Shown here piece by piece: positions 1 to 11,145 of a DNA stretch of 64,000 bases. Numbering within the stretch: position 1 is the first letter of the stretch; every line of letters starts with the position of its first letter. The position numbers and the translations under genes are program-made. The notes below the pieces were generated by a model that made no database searches, was not told where the DNA came from, and was given only the letters and a program-made list of their open reading frames with translations. This DNA is from Trifolium pratense (lineage: Eukaryota; Streptophyta; Magnoliopsida; Fabales; Fabaceae), in contig NC_060059.1 of the NCBI RefSeq assembly GCF_020283565.1, positions 33,468,838 to 33,532,837 on the forward strand, written 5' to 3'.

Positions 1-328
1 AAGACACCAAAAGAGTTCTAAAAATGAAGTCCATGATATTAACCTGAGAAGTTAATTCAACTATTAATTTACTAACATTTGTCACAAAATAACCCAAAAA
101 AAAAACATTTGTCACAAAATAATAATAATCAATATTATAAAGAAGATAATATGAATCTATTCTAGCTTAACCAAAGTTATGAGTTTAATCTCTAATTTAA
201 GCATGTAACAGCATCAAAACTCTTAGTAAGAGTTTATCGCTCATTTAGATCTCACAAGATCGAATGATTAGTCTTTGCACCCGGTAAAAAAATATATTAC
301 AAAGAAGATTTAGAAGAGTTGTCTTGGA

Positions 329-1246
329 TTATGAACGTTCAAAAGATCCAAATCTTCCACTAATCTGATTCATACCATGATTAAATCCTAAACAACCCAA
401 CAAACCTTGTTTGTAAGGCAACATAGTTTTCCTCTTCAATTCCTCAGAAGCAGCCCGGTTCAACGTATAATGCAATTCATGAGCCGAAACCGGTTTTCTC
501 CGTTTAGAAACCGAACCGGAATTCTCAACAGACCGGAAACTTGAACCAGTAACATCCTCGTACGCTGTCGTTTTAGACAACACTCTGTATTTCCTCAAAG
601 GATCTTTGTCTGAAGCTCTTCCTTCTGATGCACTTCGAAATAAAAGAAAATCTTTGATTCTCCATTTTCTATAATACCCTTTTGAAATTGAAATTGTTGA
701 CAAGAATGATGAAAATGATGACACTGTTGCTGTTTCGGATTGTTTAAGGTTGTTGTTTTTTGAACTACTTTTGTCTTTTTCTTGTGAAAAAATTTCAACT
801 TCTTCAATGAGTTTGGAATATTTTGTGTTTTTGCGACAAGATGGAAATGAAAATGATGAAGATCTTTCTTTACCAGAAAGCTTGTTTTGTTGTTGATGTT
901 GTGATAAATTTTCTTCATCTTCTTGTTCTTGTTGTTGTTGAAGTTTTTGTACTAACTTTTGCTCTGTTTCATGATGAGGATGAGAAGGTGAAATGAGGTT
1001 GAGAGGGAGAATTTTTCCAGCATGGAAAAGTTCATCAGCAGAAAGAGAAGATCTTTGAAGATGGGTGAATTCAAAATCTTCATCTTCTTGATTATTGGTG
1101 TTAATGGGTTGATCATGATGTTTGAAGAAGTTGTTGGGGAAGTGTTGGGGAGATGAAGGGGCTGTGATGTAAGGCGAAGAACAGTTATTGTTGAAATTGA
1201 AATCTATTGAAGGAACTGCCACCATAATTTCTTTTTCCATCATCAT
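329..1246 (-). CDS. DUF1645 family protein (function unknown)
   Basis: A single-exon 305-residue protein starting MMMEKEIMV. It shows both hallmark blocks of the plant DUF1645 family. The first is near residues 57-85, with an acidic run, FEF and SADELFHAGKILPL. The second is near residues 194-225, with KWRIKDFLLFRSASEGR and a basic stretch. Between them lies a low-complexity Gln/Glu-rich region (about 95-125), then Ser-rich sequence. No signal peptide or membrane segment is seen, so a soluble, largely disordered protein is likely. The C-terminus (GLLGCLGFN) is also typical of the family. The biochemical role is not established. It is transcribed away from the rest of the window and the sequence is intact. 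Confidence 0.85.
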   Translation of the reverse strand: MMMEKEIMVAVPSIDFNFNNNCSSPYITAPSSPQHFPNNFFKHHDQPINTNNQEDEDFEFTHLQRSSLSADELFHAGKILPLNLISPSHPHHETEQKLVQKLQQQQEQEDEENLSQHQQQNKLSGKERSSSFSFPSCRKNTKYSKLIEEVEIFSQEKDKSSSKNNNLKQSETATVSSFSSFLSTISISKGYYRKWRIKDFLLFRSASEGRASDKDPLRKYRVLSKTTAYEDVTGSSFRSVENSGSVSKRRKPVSAHELHYTLNRAASEELKRKTMLPYKQGLLGCLGFNHGMNQISGRFGSFERS

Positions 1247-1344
1247 GTTGTTTTTGTTTTTGGATTTGATGTGTTATGTAGAAGTTATCAATTTCAATTT
1301 TTAGTTTGGAGTAGGTGACAATTGAATTGAATTGAAGAATGAGG

Positions 1345-1354
1345 TTATATATAA
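1345..1354 (-). promoter_or_regulatory. Probable TATA box of the DUF1645 gene
   Basis: Read on the minus strand this is CTTATATATAA, about 100 bases upstream of the ATG at 1246. That spacing is normal for a plant core promoter with a short 5'UTR. Position and sequence are the only evidence. Confidence 0.5.
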
Positions 1355-1399
1355 GGGGATGAAATGATAGAAGAGAGACCAAAAGTAGAGAGGACAAAT

Positions 1400-3382
1400 C
1401 CTATGTTAAGGGAGCTAGGAAGTAGAGACAAGAGACAAGATCTCTGACTGTTGTACAAATTTTGGTCATATAGGGGCACACCTTTTTATTTATAAAATTA
1501 ATTTTGGTTTTATTATTTGCAAGCTATATATATTAGTCTAAGCTCTCTAGAAATAATGGGTGGGCCAAATTTAAAGGGAAAAAGATTGTATGCGGCAATA
1601 TGGTTACGGTCACAGCCGTCTAATGTCAATAAGTGTTGAAATTATTTTAGTACATATGAAATATATATCGTCTGATTTTAAACTAACAGTCGAGATCGAT
1701 TATTGTGTAGAATTTTGTATTTTTATTACTATAGCAAATCTAAGTCCAATTAAAAGATGGAGTAAATAGTTTGATAAGTAGAAGATGATTAAAATATTTG
1801 ATAAGTTGAAGTTTGAGTTTGAATTCTATTTGATAATTAAGTTGAAGTTTGAGTTTGAACTCTTAAATCTCCCCTTTTAGTATTTATTGGATTGGATTGG
1901 ATGAATTTGGTTGTACTTACGGTTTGTTTGAAGTTAATTAATTTCTTGTAACTTTTTTACATTTTTTGTAAAATTCATAGTGAATTAGAGCATTATTCTC
2001 TTCCAAGACATAAGCCAATTTGGACAACATTGGGTAAAAAATATTGTTGTGTTTGTTCCTCTATTCTCTTTATCTTTGTTTTTAGAACCGTATATACCTC
2101 TAACTACGACTAATTTGAAAGACATCAATCTGACTGTTCATTAGTGTTACTGTTGGAACAGACGAAGAGAGGCTGCGACGGCGATGAGAGGAACATGGAA
2201 ACATTTTCGGTTCTTTATTTTTTTTTCCTTTTTTTATTTGTCAAATACTTAAATTTAAATTTCAATAGTTGAATTTATTTTTGCCACATGTCACACACAC
2301 AATCATACATATATGTTTGATAGCCAATCTAATTAAGCATGTTGGTAGAAAATGTGATCATTCGAATTTTAAGTAAATTACTGTTGAAAATAAAGATATT
2401 GTTGTTATTCATTCAAGATAATATAAAAATTAGAGAAAGACAAAGGAAATTCTTTTGCTTGTGTTGTTGTTGTTATTCAAGTTTTGAGAAAATAACCGTT
2501 GAAATAAAGAGAAGTGAGCTGACAAAAGAAGAAAAAGTTGAAGAGGAAGACAAAAGGAAGTGCTTTTGCTTGTTTTGTTTCTTTGCTGATATGATTAGTA
2601 ATTAGGTTTCCGTTTAATCCATATATAGTTTTTTGTTTTCATAAGTTAAGGGGCCTAATATATTCCACTTTTACTTTAGTATTGAAATTTTATAGGAATA
2701 ATGTGGTCTTTTTTGGAACATCATTAGAATGGTCAGATATTTAGAGTAAATAGTTTGTTTGGTCTTTCATACACAACTTAATTGAACTTTCTTTTTTGTT
2801 TGCTGACGAAGTAAGAAATATTATTTGAAATTTACGCAAAATTGTGAGATCTTGAATGCAAATTTTAGTGGATGTGTGATTAGTATAACCAAGAGAGATT
2901 CAGTAATATATTTACATTATGATTGAGTTTTTGACTAATACACGTATGAATGTCAATTTAATCTGTAAATGATGATTGTTCTATTTGGAAGTATGAAGGA
3001 GATGAATTTTTTCTGCGGGGATGAGAATGAGTATTGAGAAAGTCTCTTGGTGAAGGTTCGAAGATGAGAATGAGGGTGCAAGAATAATACTTTCTAAACC
3101 GGCGGTGAATGAGATGAGGATGAAAAATATTTTAGATAGTAAAATAGGGAGTATTACTTCTGCTCAATTCTCATCCAATTGGCATCTATAAATACACCCA
3201 CACCACATTCATGAATTATCCATGACCAATAAATAATTATATCAGTTAAATAATTAAAATAGGTAATTAATTTTCTTTTTTCTATGTTACCTAAAGATTA
3301 TAGCAACAAAACTCATATACACTAATACGTAGCTTTTGCCTTTTGAGTTTAAACGTGTTTTTTTTATTATTCAATTATTTTT

Positions 3383-3395
<13 letters not shown>
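1400..3395. other. Intergenic, no gene recognised
   Basis: AT-rich sequence with no convincing gene. A short open frame at 2339-2605 is low in complexity (Lys/Glu/Cys rich) with no family resemblance. The stretch 2440-2590 holds two imperfect copies of a motif around ttttgcttgtgttg, which explains that frame's repetitive look. Confidence 0.5.

Positions 3396-3443
<48 letters not shown>
3396..3443. repeat. (TA)n microsatellite, left flank of foldback element 1
   Basis: A pure TA dinucleotide run that abuts the GGGG end of the foldback element. A matching TA run resumes at its other end, so the element sits inside a microsatellite. Confidence 0.9.
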
Positions 3444-3446
<3 letters not shown>

Positions 3447-5052
3447 GTTTTCTAACTTAGACCCTAGTTAGGTCTAAGTTAGCAAGGTGCACCTTTTCGA
3501 TTGGACCAAAATACCCATTCTTTTTAATTAATTAACCAAAATACTCATTAATAGACGCTGATCCAGTGTCGCGCGCGTACCGAAGGACCATGGTTACAGA
3601 CCGTTGATTTCCATCAGACAGCCAACATATGATCTCATCAAGACTGTCTGATCAATCCGACAGCCCAGATCATCCGAATCCATCCGATTCCAGCGCGTGC
3701 ACCACACTGGATTACACCCTGGAGAGAGAAAAATTTGTTTTTTAAAAGTAGGACACGTGTCACACAATGGTTGGCTGGACGTGATTTTTGTTCATTTAAT
3801 AATTTAAACTCAATTATTTCGTTGTAAATTAATTTTTTATTTTTTTTTTATACCAAAATTCATAATTTTTTTTTTCTACAAATAGAGACTTGGTTCGTTT
3901 GATTTGGACACCGAAAAAAAAATGCAATTTTTCACTACCTTAATCTCATTTTTTGTCTACTAAATACGTTACTTGTGTGTTGTAATTTAACACGCACCAC
4001 TCAACCAACTCACTGAAACCATTATACCAGGAAAATAGTAGATAATATTCTGGAACTTTTGGTATATTTTATGAAATTTTTGGAGACCTGAAACTATTTT
4101 TAGTTAATTAAATGAGATAAAACGGTAATTAAAAACTAATGTTTGCTTCTGAAACCATTTTACTGGTAGAATGGTTGCACATAGTTGTATTCTGAAACCA
4201 TTTTACTGGTAGAATGGTTTCAATGAGTAATTTATTAATTGTGTTTGCTTCTGAAACCATTTATCTGGTACAATGGTTTCAGAGAGTTGTAATCTGAAAC
4301 CATTTTGCTGGTAGAATGGTTTCAGTAAGTTGATTATTAGTTATTTGCTTCTGAAACCATTTAGCTTGTAGAATGGTTGCACATAGTTGTACTCTGAAAC
4401 TATTTTACTGGTAGAATGGTTTTAGTGAGTAATTTATTAATTGTGTTTGCTTCTGAAACCATTTAGCTGGTAAAATGGTTTCAGAGATTTGTACTCTGAA
4501 ACCATTTTCCTGGTAGAATGGTTTCGGTGAGTTGATGTAAGGTAGTGAAAAATGAGATTAAGGTAGTGAAAAATTGGGTTTTTTTTTTCTGTGTCCAAAT
4601 CAAACGAACCAAGTCTCTATTTGTAGAGAAAAAAAAATTATGAATTTTGGTATAAAAAAAAAATAAAAAATTAATTTACAACGAAATAATTGAGTTCAAA
4701 GTATTAAATGGAAAAAAATCACGCCCAGCCAATCAGACAGCGACACGTGTCCTGCTTTTAAAAAGTAGATTCTTCTCTCCAGGGTGCAATCCAGTATGGT
4801 GCACGCGCTGGAATCTGATGGATTCAGATGATATGGGCTGTCTGATTGATCAGACAGTCTTGATGAGATCAGATCTTGGCTGTCTGATGGAAATCAACGG
4901 CCTGTAACCATGGTCCTGCGGTACGCGCGCGACACTGGATCCGCGTCCATTGATGGTAATTTGGTTAATTAATTAAAAAGAATGTGTATTTTGGTCCAAC
5001 TGAAAAGATGCACTTTGCTAATTTAGACCCAACTGGGTCTAAATTAGCAGCC

Positions 5053-5054
<2 letters not shown>
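3444..5054. mobile_element. Foldback (long inverted repeat) element 1, 1.6 kb
   Basis: The left arm (about 3444-3960) reappears inverted at about 4540-5054. It includes a GGGG..CCCC terminus, a short hairpin of taacttagaccc and its complement, a GTGTCGCGCGC block, and the block reading gagacttggttcgtttgat. The arms are about 500 bp and clearly similar but diverged. No transposase frame is seen, so it is non-autonomous. The core holds an array of hairpin units (separate entry). Both ends abut (TA)n, so the target duplication cannot be told from the microsatellite. A relative lies at 12192-13900. Confidence 0.8.
4149..4527. repeat. Array of eight hairpin units inside foldback element 1
   Basis: Eight units of the form CTGAAACCATT, a loop near TTACTGGTAG, then AATGGTTTCAG, spaced about 43 and 58 bases alternately so that two units form a period of about 100 bp. 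Perfect units have an 11-bp stem. Single changes in some arms (for example gaatggttgcac) show drift. This is structured repeat DNA, not coding sequence. Confidence 0.8.

Positions 5055-5144
<90 letters not shown>
5055..5144. repeat. (TA)n microsatellite, about 90 bp
   Basis: A pure TA run beginning directly after the CCCC end of foldback element 1. It makes a spurious Tyr-Ile repeat open frame at 4984-5175. Confidence 0.9.
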
Positions 5145-5147
<3 letters not shown>

Positions 5148-5755
5148 ACTTTATATTCAACTTATTTTTATCTAAAATTAATTTTACAAAATCAATTCAT
5201 TCAAAATTAATTTCTTAATTTCATCATGGAACTCAACATGCACTAAGTGTGAAAATGTGAGAAATTTGTATTAACTATATCAGTTGAGTACTTATACTTA
5301 TGGAATTTTTGTGATTCTTAAGTTTTTATTTTTTTTAACTTTTAAATAGTTAACATTTTATAAGCATCTATGTAATTCACTTCAAGTTTTGTAGTGGAAG
5401 TCAACTACTATAATGGTCCCATTATAGCATCATATTATTATTACGGCTAGCTGGGAAAACATTTTCTGAAAATAGATTTATAATTTGAGCATTTGCACAT
5501 TTGTGATGATTCAAGTTCAACAACCCATATAAATTATAGTAGATTGTAGGGAAAAAGATTGTCCATTTGTGTCTGTTCTACTAGGCACATATGTATTCAT
5601 TGCTTCACCATTGTCATATTATATGATTTGGTCAAACCAACAACAAGTACTTACCACCATTTACTTTTTTTTTGGCAAAAAAAGTACTTGCATAGTGTAA
5701 GAATTACATATGTTACATACAGAGAGTAAAAAATTATAAGTTAGAATTTGCATTT
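5145..5755. other. Intergenic, no gene recognised
   Basis: AT-rich sequence without a supportable gene, RNA or clear transposon terminus. Confidence 0.4.
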
Positions 5756-5759
5756 CAGC

Positions 5760-6330
5760 ATATTCTTATAAATGAGTATTGAACCTAACTCATCCTTACA
5801 AAACCGGCTTGTAAGGTGAGGATTATCTCTAGTATATAAACACTTAGTCAGGCCATCTCTCAACCGATGTGGGGTTCTTAACACACCTCATCACGCTCAG
5901 CACTATTGGGCTTGGTGCGTGGATATAAACGGTGGGTGGCCCGATAGCGGAAACCTGATAACAGGTAGCCCAGCGGATCGTGGAGAAGCTCTGATACCAT
6001 CTTAGAATTTGAGAGGCTTATACTCAACCACAAAAGCTAGCTTGAGAGTTGAGGTTTACACTACACTTATAAATGCTATATTTGTCATATCTCTAGCCAA
6101 TGTGAGACTTCTAACACACCCCCTCACGTCCAGAATTGAACAAGCTGGAACATGAAATCAATAACAACGGGTGGCCCAAATATGGGAGGTCTCCACAACA
6201 AACAACAAATGGATCTAGGATAGGCTCTGATACCATATTAGAATTTGAGATTGGACCTAACTCATCCTTACAAAACCGGCTTGTAAGATGAGGATTGCCT
6301 CTAGTATATAAACACTTAGTATATCAACGA
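5760..6330 (-). mobile_element. TRIM-like LTR retrotransposon fragments
   Basis: Two related blocks share acctaactcatccttacaa, accggcttgtaag and tagtatataaacacttag (about 5781-5850 and 6254-6320). Between them are two copies of gctctgatacca (near 5988 and 6223). Its complement TGGTATCAGAGC is the classic retrotransposon primer-binding site matching initiator tRNA-Met, so the element reads on the minus strand. The phrase caa(t/c)(c/t)gatgtgg..tct/tta-acaca is also typical of this family. There is no coding capacity. Relatives lie near 45300-45740 and 46560-46700. Confidence 0.6.
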
Positions 6331-6345
6331 AGAATTGTGTTGTAG

Positions 6346-7130
6346 TTATGAAACTGAATCTTGATAACTAGTCTGCTTATAAAGAATTGCCTTTAACCAT
6401 GTGTATACATGTATGATGTATATATAAATACAAGCTATCTTTGACTGTCAAGTTATTGCTAACATATAAAATATATTGTTATATGAGTTTAAAGATGATA
6501 AACAAAGAAATATTACACAAACAATCAATTAAAAGGAAAAAATTCGGAAACATAAGCAAAAAATATTCAAAGTTTTTCTAGTTCAAATTCAGAAAAAAAT
6601 TTGAAAACACATTTCAAAGTTTTTTCTCTAAGAAAAAGAAATTCGGAAAACGCGTTCCGAAATATTTGTTCAAGGACAAAAATGAAAAACCGGAGGTAGA
6701 AAAGAAACACGGGTATGAGAAGATAAATCTTCATTTATTTTTTTATGGTTTTATTTTTGTTGAAATGTTACCTTTGATTAGTCATTGAGCCTGAGTAAAG
6801 AAAATAGACATTGGGCCAAGCCCAAAGCGAGCAATTTTCGCACCCCTGTTTTTTTACTACACTATAGTTCTTGTGATTCATCAGGTTTCCCGTTTATTCC
6901 GTCAAAAAAATAATTTAATTCATTTTTTGTGAAAAATTAAAAAATTGACAAGTGTTAACTCATTTGTCTCGTCTAGGAATTCTTAGTAACAAATACTAGC
7001 ATTATTCAATAAAAAAATAATAAAAATATCCGTAATTATAGAACGCGTCATATAACAACCATAACGAATTCCATCACACTAATACAAAAAATTCAACACA
7101 TCAATACTAAAAATACATAATAAGTACAAC
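6346..7130. other. Intergenic, upstream of the ANTH gene
   Basis: No gene seen. A run near 6540-6690 (aaattcggaaa, tttcaaagtttttc, cgcgttccgaa) resembles text in an intron of the dioxygenase gene near 56140-56280, so it is probably a dispersed repeat. The last few hundred bases should hold the promoter of the ANTH gene. Confidence 0.4.
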
Positions 7131-7315
7131 TCATTATGGTCATACGAACAACACAAAATTGCATGACTTTTGTTATGTCATATATATATAACCTAATATC
7201 AAATGATGATAAGCAATTCACACACATCCCAAAAGACCTAAAGAAACAAAGAAGCAAAAAACCTTTTCATCACATCAAATTTCTCAAACCCTTACAAAGA
7301 ATTAACATAACAAAA

Positions 7316-8446
7316 ATGAGGCTATGGAAAAGTGCCTCAGGAGTTTTAAAAGATAGATATAGCATTTTGGTTGCAAAGCTTTCACCTTATGGACCATGTA
7401 AAAACCCTGATCTTGAAACCGTTATTATAAAAGCAACAAGCCATGATGAAGATTGCATGGATTATAAGAATGTTCAAAAAGTTTTTCAATGGCTAAGAAT
7501 ATCACCTTTGTACCTTAAACCACTTTTATGTGTACTTTCATTGAGAATGCAAAAGACACATAGTTGGGTTGTAGCACTTAAAGGTTTAATGTTAATTCAT
7601 GGTATTTTTTGTTTTGAATTACCAAATGTCCAAAGAATGGGAAGGCTACCTTTTGATTTATCACATTTTAGCGACGGACATGTAAGTTCGGAAAAAGGTT
7701 GGGTTCTTAATGCCTTTGTTCGATCGTATTTCGCGTATTTGGATCAAAGGTCAGCAAATTTGAGGACGGAAACACAAAAATTACAAACCAAAAAGGGAAA
7801 GGAAATGGAAGAAATTCCGTTGATCGAAGAGTTGAAGAATTTGGAGGAGTTACAAAGATTGATTGATATGTTGTTACAAATTAAACCCAGGAATGAATTG
7901 AACATGAATATTACTCTTATTCTAGAAGCAATGGATTGTATCATGGACGAGATTTTGGAAGTTTATGGTAAATTTAGAAAAGAGGTTAATCGCGTGTTGG
8001 TACGAGTTTGTGACATGGGTGGAAAAGAAGAAGCAAATATTGGTCTTGATATTGTACGAAAAACTCAATTACAAGGTGAAAAATTAATTTCGTACTTCGA
8101 TTTTTGTAAAGAAATTGGCGTTCTTAATCATTCGGGGTGCCCTAAAATTGTGAGGTTTAATGACGAAGAAATCGAAGAACTTAAAAGAATATTGAAAGGT
8201 GGAGACGAGAAAGCTATTGTGGTTAGAGATGATTCTAAGAAATTCGAGAATGGTTTGAAAACCGTGATTACGGATCAATGGGAGGTATTTCTTGATGATA
8301 TTATTGTTGAGGTTGAACAAAAACAAGCTCCTAATGCTATATTAAGCATTCTTGATGCTAATAATCCTTTTTTGGATGAATCTTATAGCATTATACCTTA
8401 TAATCCTGTTCAAAATTATGATTTTCCAGATCTAATTAGTTTGTAG
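7316..8446 (+). CDS. ANTH-domain putative clathrin assembly protein
   Basis: Intronless, 376 residues from the Met at 7316 (MRLWKSASGVLKDRYS). The open frame extends 60 codons upstream, but that part has no family match and the family begins with M(K/R)LWK, so I choose 7316. The ANTH domain fills about residues 20-270. Visible signatures are IIKATSHD near 38 (phosphoinositide-binding helix region), HSWVVALKGLMLIHG, and LPFDLSHFSDGH followed by the FVRSYFAYLDQRS helix. The C-terminus is short and carries NNPFLDE, an NPF motif expected to bind EH-domain partners. It closely resembles the small At1g25240-type plant clathrin adaptors. Expected role: binding PI(4,5)P2 membranes and clathrin during endocytic coat assembly. 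The assignment to family is firm; cargo and tissue are unknown. Confidence 0.88.
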   Translation: MRLWKSASGVLKDRYSILVAKLSPYGPCKNPDLETVIIKATSHDEDCMDYKNVQKVFQWLRISPLYLKPLLCVLSLRMQKTHSWVVALKGLMLIHGIFCFELPNVQRMGRLPFDLSHFSDGHVSSEKGWVLNAFVRSYFAYLDQRSANLRTETQKLQTKKGKEMEEIPLIEELKNLEELQRLIDMLLQIKPRNELNMNITLILEAMDCIMDEILEVYGKFRKEVNRVLVRVCDMGGKEEANIGLDIVRKTQLQGEKLISYFDFCKEIGVLNHSGCPKIVRFNDEEIEELKRILKGGDEKAIVVRDDSKKFENGLKTVITDQWEVFLDDIIVEVEQKQAPNAILSILDANNPFLDESYSIIPYNPVQNYDFPDLISL

Positions 8447-8449
8447 TAA

Positions 8450-9060
8450 GAATTTTTGTTGTAATTCATATTTTATGTATATGTTGATTCATTTGGAATT
8501 AGAAAGAGGAAGAAAAAAAAAGAGTAATTTTCTATCTCATTAACAATTTTTTTTGACGCAATGACATTTACAAATTAGTAAGTGGGATTCTTTCATTTTT
8601 GTTTTTATTTTTTCAAACATATTTAAGCAATTGTTATTGTTCTTTAGTTGATTTTGTGAAAATTAATTAGATATTGAAATTACAAGGCGGAGCCCAATTT
8701 AACAATTGCTGAGAGATTGTTTTAAGTAGGGTTAAATATGTTTTTGCTATTTATAGTTTTTCAGAATTTTCATTTTAGTTCTTGAAGATTTTTCCACACT
8801 TTTTAGTCCCTAAAATTTTTTCCGTCAATATTTTTAATCCCTACTTTTCATTCAACTCATGCATAATGAGCATGAGAACTCATATATATTACTTGTAGTA
8901 AAATATTACTCATGCATAATATTACTTGAACCCCAATCGCCATGCATATTACTTGTATTGTCTCTACTAACTAAAATATGATCACGAGGATCATATATAT
9001 TGCTACTACGTACTACTACTAGAAAAAGAAGAAGAGTAATTTGGGGATTTTAAAATTTCT
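8450..9060. other. Intergenic with legume 'agggttaaatatgttttt' repeat
   Basis: No gene. About 8727-8860 contains gggttaaatatgtttttgct..ttttagtccctaaaattttt, a dispersed repeat also seen inverted near 57340-57465 in the dioxygenase gene's intron 2. Confidence 0.5.
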
Positions 9061-9065
9061 AAAAA

Positions 9066-9450
9066 TGTGAAAGATGAAAGATGTTTTGGAGATTGTTGGT
9101 AGATCTAAGAGGGGTTATGGTGTAAGGTCTTGGTTGTTTGGCTATGTTTGGGTGATTCTTTTGTTGTACAGACAAGACATATCTTATGCCCAAGTTTTTA
9201 ATATATCTTTTCCTTTGCTGTTGAAAAAAAAAAAGAAAAGTGGGAGGACTTTGTTTCGCGAAGGAAATATGTGTGATATTAGAATAACATTAGTAGGATG
9301 GTTGGTAAATGGTGAGCAGACCTATTTTTGAAAAGATAATTGGTTAGATGAGAGAACTCTTAATGTTAGATTTTCTAGACTTTTTAATTTATATGTTGAT
9401 AAAATATTGCGGTGGCAGAGATGTGCTGGAGGGGGCGGAGTGTGGGGGAG
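9066..9450 (+). pseudogene. LINE (non-LTR) reverse transcriptase relic, unit 1
   Basis: Translation gives VLEIVGRSKRGYGVRSWLFG, then a broken stretch, then NWLDERTLNVRFSRLFNLY and VAEMCWRG. These are C-terminal blocks of plant L1-type reverse transcriptase ORF2. Stops and a poly-Lys interruption show it is dead. The same relic, better preserved, lies upstream of peptide copies 2-4, so it travelled with the duplications. Confidence 0.7.
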
Positions 9451-9451
9451 A

Positions 9452-9720
9452 CTGACGGTCGGCTCTGCAAGTGCACAAAATTGCTACCAAGTAATAAAGT
9501 GATAAGTTTATTGTTCTCCATAGGGATTGTGCCAAGGTTACTAGTTTCACTTAGGAATATAGATAGTTGTCTTCGCTTTGTGTATTTAAGAAGGTATCTT
9601 TGCGGGTACTTTAGTAAATTGCAGGAAATAAATGACCGAAAAGTAAAAGATATGTGTGTGACCACACGGGATGGTTAAGTGTGGTCGGATTCCTCCCTTA
9701 CTCCTGCTTGGTAGCTTAAT
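9452..9720. mobile_element. Possible LTR retrotransposon fragment
   Basis: It interrupts the LINE relic. The text gcaagtgcacaaaattgcta, caagtaataaagtgataag and ttctccatagggattgtg resembles a widespread plant LTR sequence of the Ogre/Tat kind. No ends, primer site or ORF are visible. Assigned from recollection of the family only. Confidence 0.3.
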
Positions 9721-9832
9721 TATTTATCTCTTTAAGGATTTAGACTCTTGAAAATAGGTTTGAAGCAATATCTGTTCCTATTTCTATTACAAGCTTAATA
9801 GTTATTACTTTTTTCTGCATAATTTAGGTAAA

Positions 9833-10160
9833 ATTTTGTTTTTAAAAAATAAAGATTCTATTTTTTTTTAATTAAAAAAGATTTGAAAATAAATCTTTAA
9901 AATTTTTAATTTAAAAATAAATTTTATTTGGGAGTAAATCTTTATTTTTGGTGCAAAATAAAAAAATTCATTTTTTTACGGTACTTTTTTTTTTAATTCA
10001 AAAAGATTAACATAAAATGGTTTTGTTTTTAAAAAATAAAGATTCTATTTTTCTTTAAATAAAAAAGATTTGAAAATAAATCTTTAAAATTTTTATTTTA
10101 AAAATAAATTTTATTTGGGAGTAAATCTTTATTTTTGGTGCAAAATAAAAAAATTCGGTT
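9833..10160. repeat. Tandem pair of about 186-bp AT-rich repeats
   Basis: A block starting gttttgtttttaaaaaataa and ending ggtgcaaaataaaaaaattc occurs at about 9830-9970 and again at about 10017-10157, nearly identical. It is followed by two smaller copies of tttcggtttttttttatttt. Confidence 0.75.
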
Positions 10161-10689
10161 TTTTTTTATTTTAGAAAAAAAAAATTTCGGTTTTTTTTTA
10201 TTTTAGGAAATTTTGTATTTTTTTTAAAAAAATAATATATTATCTGACGTGGAATATTTTTTAAAAATATAAATAATTTTTTTCCACGTGTACAAGCTAC
10301 GTCAGCATATGTGCACAGTCACATGTCCTGCTGTACACCCAGGGGGCAAAATGTGCAGGGGGTAAACAGAAAAAAAATCTGCACGGGGGTAAACAAAAAT
10401 TCGCTTATTTTGTAGGGGGAAAATGATCATTTACCTTTTTTTTTTGTTCACTTTTTCAATAATCTCACTAAAAGCTTTGAGACTTTTTCAAACTCTCCAA
10501 GACATTTTACTTTCATCATCATTATACTAGTTTTTTTCTTCTTCTTCTTCATTACCTATAAAATATGCTTTTTTGCAAAAAATATTTTAACAAATTCAAT
10601 ATCTTTTTTACAAACTTTTGATTCATTAAATTTTTTTACATCAAACGAATTTTTTTCGTCACATTCATCTACTTCTGTTTCCCATCAAT

Positions 10690-11145
10690 GGTGGTGATGG
10701 TGACCTTTTTATTAGTGATTAGAAACATATACGTAAAAAAAAAGTAAGGATTTTTTATTTTTATTTTTTTGTTTAATTATTTGCATTCCAAAAAAATATA
10801 ATTTCTTTTATTAAAATTTATTGATTCTTTTAAAATTTTCCAAATATACAAAACTTTCCTAATATATAAAGTATTATGAAATCTTGATTGTAAAAAGTCT
10901 TTTAAAAAAAATCTATCAAAATCCAATCAAATCATGTATTAAAAATCTTGATTGTAAAAAAGTCTTGTAAAAAAAATCTTTAAAATCTAACAAAATCAAT
11001 ATAGTCCAACAAAATCTCATAAAATCATCAAGATTTTTTTTTCTTCCAAAATCTCGTATTAGTTGTCCTTATTTATATGTTGTTTTGCCAAACCTAAATC
11101 TCAAATATACGTTGTTTTGCCAGACCAAAATTTCAGAGAGGAAAG
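10690..11145 (+). promoter_or_regulatory. 5' region of peptide copy 1, shared with copy 4
   Basis: The stretch from ggtggtgatggtgaccttt matches the region upstream of copy 4 (from about 35930) but is missing upstream of copies 2 and 3. The proximal 300 bp, with repeated aaaatct/aatcttgattgtaaaa words, is common to all four copies. The phrase gttttgccag lies just before the leader, where copies 2-4 have gtttttccag. Confidence 0.5.

Noticed and set aside
2339..2605. 88-residue open frame (+)
   Set aside because: Low-complexity Lys/Glu/Cys sequence arising from a small repeat; no family resemblance, no context.
4149..4527. Regular repeat array resembling a CRISPR
   Set aside because: Plant nuclear DNA; the spacers are themselves repeated and the array sits within a foldback transposon.
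4984..5175. Open frame with a Tyr-Ile repeat
   Set aside because: It is a translation of (TA)n DNA; likewise 29135-29341 and 30853-31062.
7136..7315. Sixty-codon N-terminal extension of the ANTH gene
   Set aside because: No match to family N-termini; the family begins at M(K/R)LWK, which is at 7316.
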